A stretch of DNA of 64,000 nt. Origin: Rhodoblastus acidophilus (GTDB lineage Bacteria; Pseudomonadota; Alphaproteobacteria; Rhizobiales; Beijerinckiaceae). This document shows positions 29,911-38,356 of this stretch, piece after piece. The stretch's first letter is position 1, and each line of letters starts with the position of its first letter. The notes under the pieces are model-generated. The model searched no databases and had not been told where the DNA came from. It worked only from the letters and a program-made list of their open reading frames with translations. The stretch is taken from NCBI RefSeq assembly GCF_025961575.1, contig NZ_JAOQNX010000023.1, positions 1 through 64,000 on the forward strand, written 5' to 3'. Both the position numbers and the translations under genes were made by a program.

Positions 29911-30183
29911 TCAGGCGTCGCTCTCGCCGGCGGGTTTGGCGGCCAGTTTCGCCTCCAGTTCGGCGACGCGCTTTTCCAGGGAATCATTGGCGTTGCGCGC
30001 GGCGATGGCCATGTCGCGCACGGCTTCGAATTCCTCGCGGGTGACAATGTCCATGGTGGACAACAGCCGCTCCACCTGCGCCCGGATCATCGCTTCCGCT
30101 TCCTTGCCGATGGTCTTGGCGGCGCCGGCGGCGTCATTGAACAAGCGGGACATATCGTCGAAAATACGGGGGCGTTCCTGCAT
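29911..30183 (-). CDS. ubiK: UbiK-like ubiquinone biosynthesis accessory factor (BMFP family)
   Basis: The 90-residue protein has DDMSRLFNDAAGAAKTIGKE, VERLLSTMDIVTREEFEAVR and a C-terminal coiled coil NDSLEKRVAELEAKL, the standard layout of BMFP/YqiC-UbiK proteins. UbiK assists aerobic ubiquinone synthesis in enterobacteria and binds membranes through the amphipathic N-terminus; by analogy the same is inferred here. The ATG at 30183 follows GGAG at 6 nt; a start four codons earlier is rejected. It is divergent from lgt. Confidence 0.85.
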   Translation of the reverse strand: MQERPRIFDDMSRLFNDAAGAAKTIGKEAEAMIRAQVERLLSTMDIVTREEFEAVRDMAIAARNANDSLEKRVAELEAKLAAKPAGESDA

Positions 30184-30350
30184 GGCGGGCTCCAAATTCT
30201 GATCCGGTTCAGATGGGGCTTTTCCGAGGGCAAAGCAAGTTTTTCGCGCGAGCTTCGCAAAAGCGGCCTAAGCTGGCCGCGCCGCGGGCTTGAGTCGCGC
30301 CGCGGCTTGTTTCCGGGTGACTTTTCGGTCGTATGCGCTAGGGATCGGTC

Positions 30351-31187
30351 ATGCTCTACGTCCTTCCCTATCCCGTCATTGATCCGGTCATGGTCCAACT
30401 CGGGCCTTTGCCCATTCGCTGGTATGCCTTGAGCTACATCGTTTCGCTGGTCATCGGCTGGCTGATCGCGCGCCGGCTGGTGACGCGCGACGCGCTGTGG
30501 GGAGCGGTGGCGCGGCCCTCTGCGCAGAGCCTCGACGACCTCCTGGTCTATGTGGCGCTCGGCGCCGTGCTCGGCGGGCGGCTGTTCTATGTGCTGTTCT
30601 ACAATTTCTCCTATTTTCTCGCCAATCCGCTGGAGATCCCGGCGGTCTGGCTGGGCGGCATGTCGTTTCACGGCGGCATGACCGGCGCGGCGTTCGGGGC
30701 GTTTTTGTTCGCGCGGCGCGAAAAAGTTTTGTTTCTGTCCGTGGGCGATCTGGTCTGTTCCGTCGCGCCGATCGGGCTTTTTCTTGGGCGGCTCGCCAAT
30801 TTCATCAAGCCGGAGCTGTGGGGGCGCCCGACCGATGTGCCCTGGGCCATGGTGTTTCCCGGCGCCGGACCCGATCCGCGCCATCCCAGCCAGCTTTATG
30901 AGGCGGGGCTCGAGGGGATCGCTTTGGGCCTGCTGATGCTCGTCGCGGCGCGCGCCGGCGCGTTCAAGCGGCCGGGGCTGACCAGCGGGCTGTTCCTGAC
31001 GGGATATGCGGCGGCGCGGATTTTCTGCGAGTTTTTCCGCGAGCCCGATCCGCAACTGGGCTTTCTGTTCGGCGGCGCCACCATGGGGATGCTGCTGTCG
31101 GCGCCGCTCGCTCTGGCCGGCGTCGCGCTGATCGTCTTTGCTTTGCGTCGGAATCGTTTTGCGCGTTTGGAGGCGAACCATGGATGA
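30351..31187 (+). CDS. lgt: phosphatidylglycerol--prolipoprotein diacylglyceryl transferase
   Basis: Inner-membrane enzyme that adds diacylglycerol to the lipobox cysteine of prolipoproteins. The 278-residue protein has about seven TM helices with the conserved LGGRLFYVLFYN, GGMSFHGGMTGAAFG, the Lgt signature GRLANFIKPELWGRPTDVPW, and RHPSQLYEA. AGGGA stands 6 nt before the ATG. The stop overlaps the start of the midA-like gene by 8 bp, the beginning of a lgt-midA-pgeF operon. Confidence 0.97.
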   Translation: MLYVLPYPVIDPVMVQLGPLPIRWYALSYIVSLVIGWLIARRLVTRDALWGAVARPSAQSLDDLLVYVALGAVLGGRLFYVLFYNFSYFLANPLEIPAVWLGGMSFHGGMTGAAFGAFLFARREKVLFLSVGDLVCSVAPIGLFLGRLANFIKPELWGRPTDVPWAMVFPGAGPDPRHPSQLYEAGLEGIALGLLMLVAARAGAFKRPGLTSGLFLTGYAAARIFCEFFREPDPQLGFLFGGATMGMLLSAPLALAGVALIVFALRRNRFARLEANHG

Positions 31188-32307
31188 TGCGCGCGACTCC
31201 GACGCTCACGCCCCCGGCGACCTCTTGGACGACATCCGCGACATCATCATCCATGACGGCCCGATCTCGGTCGAGCGCTTCATGGCGCTGGCGCTGACCC
31301 ATCCGACCAAGGGCTATTATACCGCCCGCGATCCGTTCGGCGCCGCCGGCGACTTCACCACCTCGCCGGAAATCTCGCAAATGTTCGGCGAGCTGGTCGG
31401 GCTGTGGGCGGCCGATTTCTGGGAGCGCATCGGCGCGCCCGCCCAGGTGCGGCTGGTCGAACTCGGGCCGGGGCGCGGCGCGCTCATGTCCGATTTTTTG
31501 CGCGCGGCGCGGGTGGCGCCGGGGTTTTTCGCCGCGCTCGACGTGCATCTGGTCGAGGCCAGCCCCAAACTCGCGGATCGGCAGAGCGAGGCGCTGGCCT
31601 CGTGCGGGCGTCCGGTGAGCTGGCATCGCACCATCGACGACATTCCGCCTGGACCGGCTTTGTTCATCGCCAACGAGTTTTTCGACGCCCTGCCGGTGCG
31701 CCATTTCATGAAGACGCATGAGGGCTGGCGCGAACGCTTGATCGGCCTCGACGACGACGGGCGCCTCGCCTTCGGGCTCGGACCGGAGGTCGAGCCTTTT
31801 CTGCGCGCCGAGGCGGAGGAGGGGGCGATCCTCGAAATCAATGTGGCGGCGCAGCGGGTGATGTCGCAGATCGCGTCGCGCATCGTCGAACAAAATGGCG
31901 GCTTGCTGGCCTTCGACTATGGCTATCTGCAAACCGGCTTCGGCGAGACCTTGCAGGCGATCCGGGCGCATCAGTTCGTCGATCCCCTTGATGAGCCGGG
32001 GCTCGCCGACCTCACCACCCATGTCGATTTCGCCGCGCTGTCGCGCGCCGCCCATGCCGCGCATGCGCAGGTTCATGGGCCGGTGACCCAGGGCGATTTT
32101 CTGGTGAATATCGGCATTGTCGAGCGCGCCGAGGCTTTGCAGGGGCGCGCCAATTCGGACCAGAAGACCCAGATCGACACCGCTTTGGGGCGGCTGACCG
32201 ATATGAGCGAGACCGGCATGGGGGCCATGTTCAAGGTTTTGGCGGTGACGCGCCGGGGCGTGGCCGGACTGCCGGGTTTTGAGGGAACGCATGACGGGAC
32301 AGATTGA
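31180..32307 (+). CDS. SAM-dependent methyltransferase of the MidA/NDUFAF7 family
   Basis: Class I methyltransferase related to mitochondrial NDUFAF7, which methylates an arginine of a complex I subunit. The 375-residue protein has KGYYTARDPFGAAGDFTTSP, the SAM motif VRLVELGPGRGALMSDFL, IANEFFDALPVRHF and LLAFDYGYLQ. The bacterial substrate is unproven; complex I is an inference from the family. GGAG lies 8 nt before the ATG at 31180. It overlaps lgt upstream and pgeF downstream (17 bp), so it belongs to one transcription unit. Confidence 0.9.
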   Translation: MDDARDSDAHAPGDLLDDIRDIIIHDGPISVERFMALALTHPTKGYYTARDPFGAAGDFTTSPEISQMFGELVGLWAADFWERIGAPAQVRLVELGPGRGALMSDFLRAARVAPGFFAALDVHLVEASPKLADRQSEALASCGRPVSWHRTIDDIPPGPALFIANEFFDALPVRHFMKTHEGWRERLIGLDDDGRLAFGLGPEVEPFLRAEAEEGAILEINVAAQRVMSQIASRIVEQNGGLLAFDYGYLQTGFGETLQAIRAHQFVDPLDEPGLADLTTHVDFAALSRAAHAAHAQVHGPVTQGDFLVNIGIVERAEALQGRANSDQKTQIDTALGRLTDMSETGMGAMFKVLAVTRRGVAGLPGFEGTHDGTD

Positions 32308-33067
32308 GGCGATCCAGGCGCAGGCGCTCGACGGCGTGCGCCACGGTTTTTTCACGCGGCGGGGCGGCGTGTCCAGGGGCGTTTACGCGTCGCTGAACGG
32401 CGGCGTCGGCTCGCAGGACGATCCCGCCGCCGTGGCGGAGAACCGCGCGCGCATGGCTGGTTTTTTGGGGGTCGCCGCGGAAAATTTTCTGGTGCCTTAC
32501 CAAATCCATTCGGCGGATGCTTTGGCTGTTTCCGGGCCTTGGGCGCCCGAGGCGCGGCCGCGCTGCGACGGGCTGGTGACGGCGACCCCCGGCCTCGGGC
32601 TTGGCGTCACCGGCGCCGATTGCGGCGTGCTGCTGATGGCCGACGCCCAGGCGGGGGTGATCGGCGCCGCCCATTCCGGCTGGAAGGGGGCGCTGACCGG
32701 CATGGTCGAGGCTTTGGTCGCCGCCATGGAGGGTTTGGGCGCGCGGCGCGAAAATATCGCCGGCGCGCTGGGGCCGACCATTGCGCAAAAATCCTACGAG
32801 GTGGGGCCTGAATTTTATGCGCGCTTCCTCTCGGAGGATCTGAGTTTCGGGCGCTTCTTCCTGCCGTCCGTGACGGCGGGGCATTTCATGTTCGACCTGC
32901 CCGGCCTGATCGGCAAGCGGGTGGAGCGCGCGGGGATCGGGCGATTCGAAAACCTGCGGCTCGACACTTATTCGGACGAGGAACGGTTCTTTTCCTATCG
33001 CCGGGCCACCCATCGCCAGGAGCCGGATTACGGGCGGCTGGTGGCGGGGATTTCGCTGCCGGCGTAA
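32291..33067 (+). CDS. pgeF: peptidoglycan editing factor PgeF (multicopper oxidase-like YfiH family)
   Basis: Cytoplasmic enzyme thought to remove wrongly built (serine-containing) peptidoglycan precursors; older names are laccase or polyphenol oxidase. The 258-residue protein has HGFFTRRGGVSRGVYASLN, PYQIHSADAL, VTGADCGVLLMAD, IGAAHSGWKGAL and LGPTIAQKSYEVGP; the Cys and two His residues form the metal/catalytic site. The ATG at 32291 follows GAGG at 6 nt. It ends the lgt-midA-pgeF run. Confidence 0.93.
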   Translation: MTGQIEAIQAQALDGVRHGFFTRRGGVSRGVYASLNGGVGSQDDPAAVAENRARMAGFLGVAAENFLVPYQIHSADALAVSGPWAPEARPRCDGLVTATPGLGLGVTGADCGVLLMADAQAGVIGAAHSGWKGALTGMVEALVAAMEGLGARRENIAGALGPTIAQKSYEVGPEFYARFLSEDLSFGRFFLPSVTAGHFMFDLPGLIGKRVERAGIGRFENLRLDTYSDEERFFSYRRATHRQEPDYGRLVAGISLPA

Positions 33068-33143
33068 CGGCCGCGGCAAGCCCGGCGCGAGCGCCGGGGT
33101 TTATGAGGCGAGCGCGCGCCGCCCGTCTGGAATGAGGGACGTC

Positions 33144-33488
33144 ATGGCTCTTCAAATCAATACTTATGCCGCGCTTGGCGTCGCGATCACGCTCGAAGTG
33201 GTCGCGACCACGAATTTGCAGCTGTCGGAGCAGATGACCAAGCTTGTTCCGACCGTCATCATGGCGATCTGTTATATTGGAAGCTTCTATTTCCTTTCGA
33301 TCGCCCTGCGGACCATCCCGATCGGCATCGCCTATGCGATCTGGAGCGGGCTTGGCATCGTGCTGATTTCCGCCATCGGCTATTTCCGGTTCCGGCAGGT
33401 TCTCGATCTGCCCGGGATGATCGGCGTCGGCCTGATCGTGCTCGGCGTCGTCGTCGCCAATGTGTTTTCGAAATCCATGACCCATTGA
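33144..33488 (+). CDS. small multidrug resistance (SMR/EmrE-type) efflux protein
   Basis: Four-helix proton-coupled exporter of cationic compounds or guanidinium, acting as a dimer. The 114-residue protein has the essential membrane glutamate E18 in ITLEVVATTNLQLSEQMTKL and the pattern IPIGIAYAIWSGLGIVLISA typical of the EmrE/SugE group. The sequence LEVVATTNLQLSE is closer to EmrE-type than to Gdx/SugE proteins as I judge it. The ATG at 33144 follows GAGG at 6 nt; one four codons earlier lacks a site. Confidence 0.88.
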   Translation: MALQINTYAALGVAITLEVVATTNLQLSEQMTKLVPTVIMAICYIGSFYFLSIALRTIPIGIAYAIWSGLGIVLISAIGYFRFRQVLDLPGMIGVGLIVLGVVVANVFSKSMTH

Positions 33489-33506
33489 GGGCAAGCGGGA
33501 GCGCCC

Positions 33507-33914
33507 ATGTCCATCGTCAGGAGTTTTTGGATCGCCAGCGTCGTCGCGGCCTCGCTCGGCCTTGGCGTGACGGCGGCGCAGGCGCGACGCGCGCTGCCAT
33601 TGCAGGAGGGGCTCTATGTCGAGGCGGCGCGGGCTTGTCCCACGCAGACGCTGCGGCGGATTTCCATGCCGCATCTGATTTTTAGGGATGGCGCCTTCGA
33701 CGATGGCCATAGGGTCTGGCGCATAAGGGCGGTCCGGCGGTTCGAAGGCGCTTTTTTCGTGACCCTGGCCCGCGCGGCCGATGGCGGCGCTCATGGCCAT
33801 AGGACCTCCGTGATTTGGCGGATCACCGTCGCCAATCCCAGCCATTTTTCGCTCAGCGGCCGGGACCACGGACATGATTGGAGCGGTCGCTACCGCTTGT
33901 GCGGCGGCGCCTGA
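33507..33914 (+). CDS. small secreted protein of unknown function
   Basis: The 135-residue product has an N-terminal signal peptide (MSIVRSFWIASVVAASLGLG, cleavage likely after AQA near 26). The mature part is about 108 residues with two cysteines (ACPTQT near the start, RYRLCGG near the end) that could form a disulfide, and a beta-rich pattern. GGGAG precedes the ATG by 5 nt, 18 bp after the SMR gene, so co-transcription with the pump is possible. No family recognised. Confidence 0.65.
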   Translation: MSIVRSFWIASVVAASLGLGVTAAQARRALPLQEGLYVEAARACPTQTLRRISMPHLIFRDGAFDDGHRVWRIRAVRRFEGAFFVTLARAADGGAHGHRTSVIWRITVANPSHFSLSGRDHGHDWSGRYRLCGGA

Positions 33915-33935
33915 GCGCCGCCGCCTCGGCTTTGG

Positions 33936-34469
33936 TCAGAGCGGCGGCACGACCACGTAATGCACGCCGCCGCCGCCATATTGCGGCTGCAGCCACTGGC
34001 CGCCGCAGACGTAATAGCCGGCGCCGTTGACGACCCGATAGCTGCAGGCCGGGGGCAGGGTGGCCAAAGTGGCGCCGACCACCAGGGCCGCGGCGGCCGC
34101 GCCGCCGACAATGGCCGCGCCGCAGCCGTAGCAGCCGCCGCCATAATAGCTGTTGACCACCGCCGGGCCGTGATAGCCGTAGCCGGCGCCCCAGGCGCCG
34201 CCGGCATGATAGCCGTCGGCGTGCCAGGTGCCGCCATTGCCGCCGACGCCCGCCGCGTGCCAGCCGCCCTCCGGGCCCCTGACGACGGCGCCTTCGCCGC
34301 CCGCCGCGCCATGGAAGGTGGCGCCCTCGACACCGCCGGCGTGGAAGCTGTCGAAGCCGCCGGCGTGGAAGCCGCCGAAACCGCCGCCGCGCCACGCCAG
34401 GGCCGGGGTCAAGGCCAGAGCGGATACGGAAGCCGCGAGAACGACGGACAAAATTTGACGTTTGATCAT
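33936..34469 (-). CDS. glycine/histidine-rich secreted protein
   Basis: The 177-residue product has a signal peptide (cleavage near ALAWRGGGFGG). It then carries a low-complexity Gly/His/Ala region (repeated FHAGG-like units), a hydrophobic stretch GAAIVGGAAAAALVVGATLA, and a C-terminal cysteine-containing CSYRVVNGAGYYVCGGQWLQ segment like those of small envelope proteins in this order. The stretch YYGGGCYGCGAAIVGG may anchor it in a membrane. It starts 23 bp after the DUF2092-type gene, so the two probably form an operon. Function unknown. Confidence 0.7.
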   Translation of the reverse strand: MIKRQILSVVLAASVSALALTPALAWRGGGFGGFHAGGFDSFHAGGVEGATFHGAAGGEGAVVRGPEGGWHAAGVGGNGGTWHADGYHAGGAWGAGYGYHGPAVVNSYYGGGCYGCGAAIVGGAAAAALVVGATLATLPPACSYRVVNGAGYYVCGGQWLQPQYGGGGVHYVVVPPL

Positions 34470-34492
34470 GGTGTTTTCGTCCCTGGCCCGAG

Positions 34493-35314
34493 TCACTTTT
34501 CCGACGACGCTTCAGCGCCGGCGGGCTTGGCGAATTTGATCCTTGCGGCCTTGGCCGCGGAGGCCGGCCGGAAGGCTTCGGCGGTGACCGGCGCGTTCAG
34601 CTTCCAGTTGGAGAATTCGATGACGCTGCGCGGCTTTTCCACGCCCTTGACGGGGTTGAGCCAGACCTGGCGCGGCAGCTTGTCTTCCGAGCCGATCCAG
34701 ATTTGCGCCTGGATGTCCTTGCTGGCGATGGCGACAATGTCGGTCTCGACGCCGCCGACGACCTTGGACTTGCCCATGACGAAGGCCGATTTCAGCCCCT
34801 CGGTGATCGCCGCATAGGGATCGGCGACGATGAAATCGACGAAGGGAAAGTAGATGCCGGCCTTGGTGTAGGCGGCCTCGAGCATGTCGTCGAGCTTCGG
34901 CGGCGCGATTTCGACCGCGAGCAGGTTGTCGCTCGGCAGGAACACCGCCATTTCCTTGCCGTCGTAATAGAATTCCGACGCCGGTCCGTCACCGGGGGTG
35001 ATGATCCTCAGCTTGTCCGGGCGCTGCAAATCGACGTTGGACGAGATCGTGTAGATCAGGGGCTGGCCGTTGGCGGCCGGCTCGTCGAAGGCGCGGCGCA
35101 CATTGAAGGAGAGCGAATTCGCCTTGGCCAGGGTCTCGCTCATGTCCTTCAGAAGGGTCAGGGCCTTGGGGTCGACCGCCGGCGCTTTGACGCCGTGCTC
35201 ATGCGCCGCCGGCGCATGTTCGGCGGGCTCTCCGGCAAAGGCGGGCCCGAAGGCGCAGACGCTGGAGAGCGCCAGCGCGGACAACCAAACCGATGATTTC
35301 AATGTCTTGACCAT
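34493..35314 (-). CDS. DUF2092-type periplasmic protein
   Basis: The 273-residue protein has a signal peptide (cleavage after AFA near 28). Its mature domain resembles DUF2092 proteins, which have a LolA/LolB-like half-barrel fold: ALTLLKDMSETLAKANSLSF, PDKLRIITPGDGPASEFYYD, QIWIGSEDKLPRQVWL. A lipid or lipoprotein carrier role is suggested by fold but unproven. GGAG precedes the ATG at 35314 by 8 nt. It is followed by the Gly/His-rich gene and preceded by a 584-bp gap. Confidence 0.7.
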   Translation of the reverse strand: MVKTLKSSVWLSALALSSVCAFGPAFAGEPAEHAPAAHEHGVKAPAVDPKALTLLKDMSETLAKANSLSFNVRRAFDEPAANGQPLIYTISSNVDLQRPDKLRIITPGDGPASEFYYDGKEMAVFLPSDNLLAVEIAPPKLDDMLEAAYTKAGIYFPFVDFIVADPYAAITEGLKSAFVMGKSKVVGGVETDIVAIASKDIQAQIWIGSEDKLPRQVWLNPVKGVEKPRSVIEFSNWKLNAPVTAEAFRPASAAKAARIKFAKPAGAEASSEK

Positions 35315-35898
35315 TCCATATTCTCCAGGACGATTTTGTTCGGCAAAGCTCAAGAAGTGCGGTTGAACGAACCCTCCACGAAAACGCGGCCTCTCCCTGT
35401 TTCTCAGCGATGTGGGTGAAGGCGCGTCGAAAACAATGCTGAGGCGGTGGCGATGACCGTCCGCTGGCGCCGCATCCGGCAATCCAACCAAGTTATGCTT
35501 TTATGAACAAAATAAAGCTCGTTCGTTTGATCTGAACCTGGCTGCGACTCGGATCGGCACGCGATTTTATAGCTGAGGTTGGGCCATGGCCTTTATCCTT
35601 TTACGACAGTCTCCGGTCACAAAAATATGATCCCCCGGAGTTTGGGCAAGGCCGTAAGCTGCAAAAGATTCGGCCTTTTTGAGCCGTAAAGTGAATCAAA
35701 GCTTTAGGACGCGCCGAGACGGGATCGCTGCAAGTTTTCATTGCGACGTTCATCTGCAAAACGGTCGAGACGGCGGCGGAGCCGCCAAGAAAAATTGATT
35801 AAGGACTTCATCAGGGAGTGCTGGCGATCCGCCGGCTTGCGCCGAATAATCGAAAAAATCTCTGTCCGTTCTCGCGGTCCGTCGTTCAGGAGAGTTCC
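35315..35898. other. 584-bp gene-free region
   Basis: No open frame with coding character. It is AT-richer than its surroundings around 35490-35700 and should contain the leftward promoter of the DUF2092 gene and the rightward promoter of the amidohydrolase. A terminator-like stem, AGGCCG (35649-35654) and CGGCCT (35671-35676) followed by a T run, lies in the middle and could end a small RNA reading rightward. Confidence 0.5.
35648..35680 (+). terminator. terminator-like hairpin within the 584-bp gap
   Basis: AGGCCG and CGGCCT pair across a 16-nt loop and are followed by TTTT. The nearest upstream gene on this strand is far away (33914), so if functional it would end an unannotated transcript. 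Confidence 0.4.
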
Positions 35899-37653
35899 AT
35901 GTGCCGTGCTTGCGTCAGCACTCTGATCACCAACGCCCTGAATTCCGGATTTCAGGCGGCGACGCCCAGCCGGCGCCAGTTCATGGCCTATTCGGGCGCA
36001 GCGGCGCTGACGATGGCGGCCAGCCGCACGGCTTTCGCCGCCGAGGGCGGCGCCGACACGATCTTTAAAAACGGCACGATCCTGCCGATGGCCGGGCGCC
36101 ATCATGCGGTCGAGGCGATCGCCGTCGGCGGCGGAAAAATTCTCGCGGTCGGGTCGGCCGCCGAAATCGACGGACTCAAGACCGGCGCGACAAAAATCGT
36201 CGATCTGCAGGGGCGCACGCTGCTGCCGGGCTTCGTCGATCCGCATCATCACACCTGCGGCGCGGCGCTGTTTGCGGAGCTGCTCACCGATGTCGGCTAT
36301 GCCAAATATCCGACCCGCGCGGCGCTGACCGACGCTTTGCGGGCGATGGCGGCAAAAACCCCGCCCGGCCAATGGATCGTCGGCTGCAATTTCGACAATC
36401 TGCTGCAGGGCGGCGATTTCTCGATGGCGGAGCTCGACGCGATCTCCAGGGATCATCCGATCTTCATCTGGTATGTGAACATGCATGACGGCGCCGCCAA
36501 TGCGGCGGCGTTCCGGCTCGCCAAAATTCCCGAAGACGTCGGCGTTCTGCCCGGCGGCGGCCATTTCGGCCGCGGCCCCGACGGCAAGTTCAACGGCCTC
36601 GTCTACGAGGAGCCGGCGATGCTGAAATTCGTCGAGATCGCCGTGCCGCCGATCACGCCGCAACTGGTCGGCAAGGCGCTGGTCGATTACACCAGGCAGG
36701 TCGCGGCGGCCGGCAACACCACTTTGCACGAGCCCGGCACGATCAAGCCGGAATGGGCGGAGCCGCTGGCGAAACTGTCGAATTCTTTGTCCATTCGCAT
36801 GAGCGCCAGCCTGATGGCCGACGCGATCGAGGCGAGCAAGGCCTTCGCGGCGCTGGGCGTCGGCGCGAAGGCGACGCATTTCCCCAACAGCCGCTTTTCG
36901 CTCTACGGCATCAAAATCGTCGGCGACGGGTCGAACCAGACCAAAACCGGGGCGCAGACCAAGCCCTATCTGAACAGCGCGTCCAAGGGCGCGACCAATT
37001 TTTCGCCGGCCGAATTTAAAAACATGTGCGCGCAGGCGAAGGCGGTCGGCTGGCCGATCCAGATTCATTGCAATGGCGACGCCACCATCGACGCGGCGCT
37101 GGACGCGATCGAACAGGTTTATGGCGCGCATGCGCCGCACGGGATCAACCGGATCGAGCATGCGACCATGGCGCGTCCCGACCAGATCGCGCGCATGAAG
37201 GCGCTCGGCGTCGAGCCGAGTTTTTTGATGAACCACGTCTTTCTCTATGGCGCGGCCTATCGCGACCAATTGTTCGGGCCGGAACGCACGGAGTTCATGG
37301 ACCCCGCGGGCGCCTGCGTGCGCGAGGGCGTGCCGTTCACGCTGCACACCGACGCGCCCTGTTCGCCGGTGGGACCGCTGCGGCTGATCCAGACGGCGGT
37401 GACCCGGCGATGCGAGGTCGACGGGTCGCGCGTCGGCCACGCCCAGGCGATTTCCGTCGCCCACGCGCTGAGGGCGACGACCATCGACGCCGCCCGGCAG
37501 ATCGGGCTGCACGACAGGATCGGCTCGCTGGAAAAGGGCAAGGAAGGCGATCTCGTCATTCTCGAGAGCGATCCGTTCAAGGTCGATCCGGAAAAAATCA
37601 TGGCGATCAAGGTCAGCGAGACCTGGGTCGCGGGGGAGAAGACTTTTGGGTGA
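35899..37653 (+). CDS. Tat-exported amidohydrolase (YtcJ/Amidohydro_3 type)
   Basis: Metal-dependent hydrolase of unknown substrate. The 584-residue protein has a twin-arginine motif SRRQFMAYSGAAALTMAAS at about 24-42 after an unusual leader (MCRACVSTLITNALNSGF). It has the metal-binding HHH in LPGFVDPHHHTCG, then HCNGDATIDAALDAIEQVY, INRIEHATM and HTDAPCSPVGPLRLI. The order of these motifs matches YtcJ-like amidohydrolases. The ATG at 35899 is preceded by AGGAGAG. Export folded through Tat suggests a metallo-cofactor loaded in the cytoplasm. Confidence 0.85.
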   Translation: MCRACVSTLITNALNSGFQAATPSRRQFMAYSGAAALTMAASRTAFAAEGGADTIFKNGTILPMAGRHHAVEAIAVGGGKILAVGSAAEIDGLKTGATKIVDLQGRTLLPGFVDPHHHTCGAALFAELLTDVGYAKYPTRAALTDALRAMAAKTPPGQWIVGCNFDNLLQGGDFSMAELDAISRDHPIFIWYVNMHDGAANAAAFRLAKIPEDVGVLPGGGHFGRGPDGKFNGLVYEEPAMLKFVEIAVPPITPQLVGKALVDYTRQVAAAGNTTLHEPGTIKPEWAEPLAKLSNSLSIRMSASLMADAIEASKAFAALGVGAKATHFPNSRFSLYGIKIVGDGSNQTKTGAQTKPYLNSASKGATNFSPAEFKNMCAQAKAVGWPIQIHCNGDATIDAALDAIEQVYGAHAPHGINRIEHATMARPDQIARMKALGVEPSFLMNHVFLYGAAYRDQLFGPERTEFMDPAGACVREGVPFTLHTDAPCSPVGPLRLIQTAVTRRCEVDGSRVGHAQAISVAHALRATTIDAARQIGLHDRIGSLEKGKEGDLVILESDPFKVDPEKIMAIKVSETWVAGEKTFG

Positions 37654-37770
37654 GAGGGCGGGCCCGATGGGAGCAGGGGACAGGACCGCGTTGCGCCCAC
37701 GGATCCTATCAAATCCGGAAGACCGGGAGCGCAACGCGATCCAGTCCCCGACCGAGCGCGCGACCCAAGC

Positions 37771-38241
37771 TTAGTTCTGCTTGCGCCAGCGCTCCAGCGC
37801 GGCTTCGTCGGCGTCCTTGGCCTCGACCCAGGCGCCTTCGGTTCCGTCGGCGCGGTGCTCCTTCTTCCAGAAGGGCGCGCGGCTCTTGAGGAAATCCATG
37901 ATGAATTCGGCCGCCGCGAAAGCCGCGCCGCGATGGCTGCTGGTCGCGCCGACGAAAACGATGGGTTCGCCGGGCGCGATCTTGCCGTAGCGGTGGATCA
38001 CTGTGAGCCCGAGCAGCGGCCAGCGGGCTTCGGCTTCCGTTGCGATGCGCTCCAGTTCGGCTTCCGCCATGCCGGGATAATGCTCCAGCTCCAGCGCCGC
38101 CAGGGTTTGCGCCTCGTCGCGGCACAGGCCGACAAAGGTGACGAGCGCGCCGACATCTTTGCGCCCAAAGGTGAGGGCGGCGGCGGCGTGGCCGGCGTCG
38201 AAGGCGTGGGGCTGAACGCGAATGTTTTTGGGGATCGACAT
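37771..38241 (-). CDS. moaE: molybdopterin synthase catalytic subunit MoaE
   Basis: Transfers sulfur from MoaD thiocarboxylate onto precursor Z to form molybdopterin. The 156-residue protein has ALVTFVGLCRD, LELEHYPGMAEAELERIATE, IHRYGKIAPGEPIVFVGATS, SSHRGAAFAAAEFIMDFLKS and FWKKE, the conserved MoaE series including the active-site lysine region. The ATG at 38241 follows GAGG at 4 nt. It stands alone, convergent with the amidohydrolase, and is 11 kb from moaD. Confidence 0.95.
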   Translation of the reverse strand: MSIPKNIRVQPHAFDAGHAAAALTFGRKDVGALVTFVGLCRDEAQTLAALELEHYPGMAEAELERIATEAEARWPLLGLTVIHRYGKIAPGEPIVFVGATSSHRGAAFAAAEFIMDFLKSRAPFWKKEHRADGTEGAWVEAKDADEAALERWRKQN

Positions 38242-38356
38242 CTGGCCTCGGTCAAAAAGCTGCGCGACTATCGCGCAATCGCCGGTTTCGCTCAATCCGC
38301 TTAACCCTTGGGCAAGCCGTGTCGTCTAGCGTAAAAAACTCCCTTCAGGACCGCCG

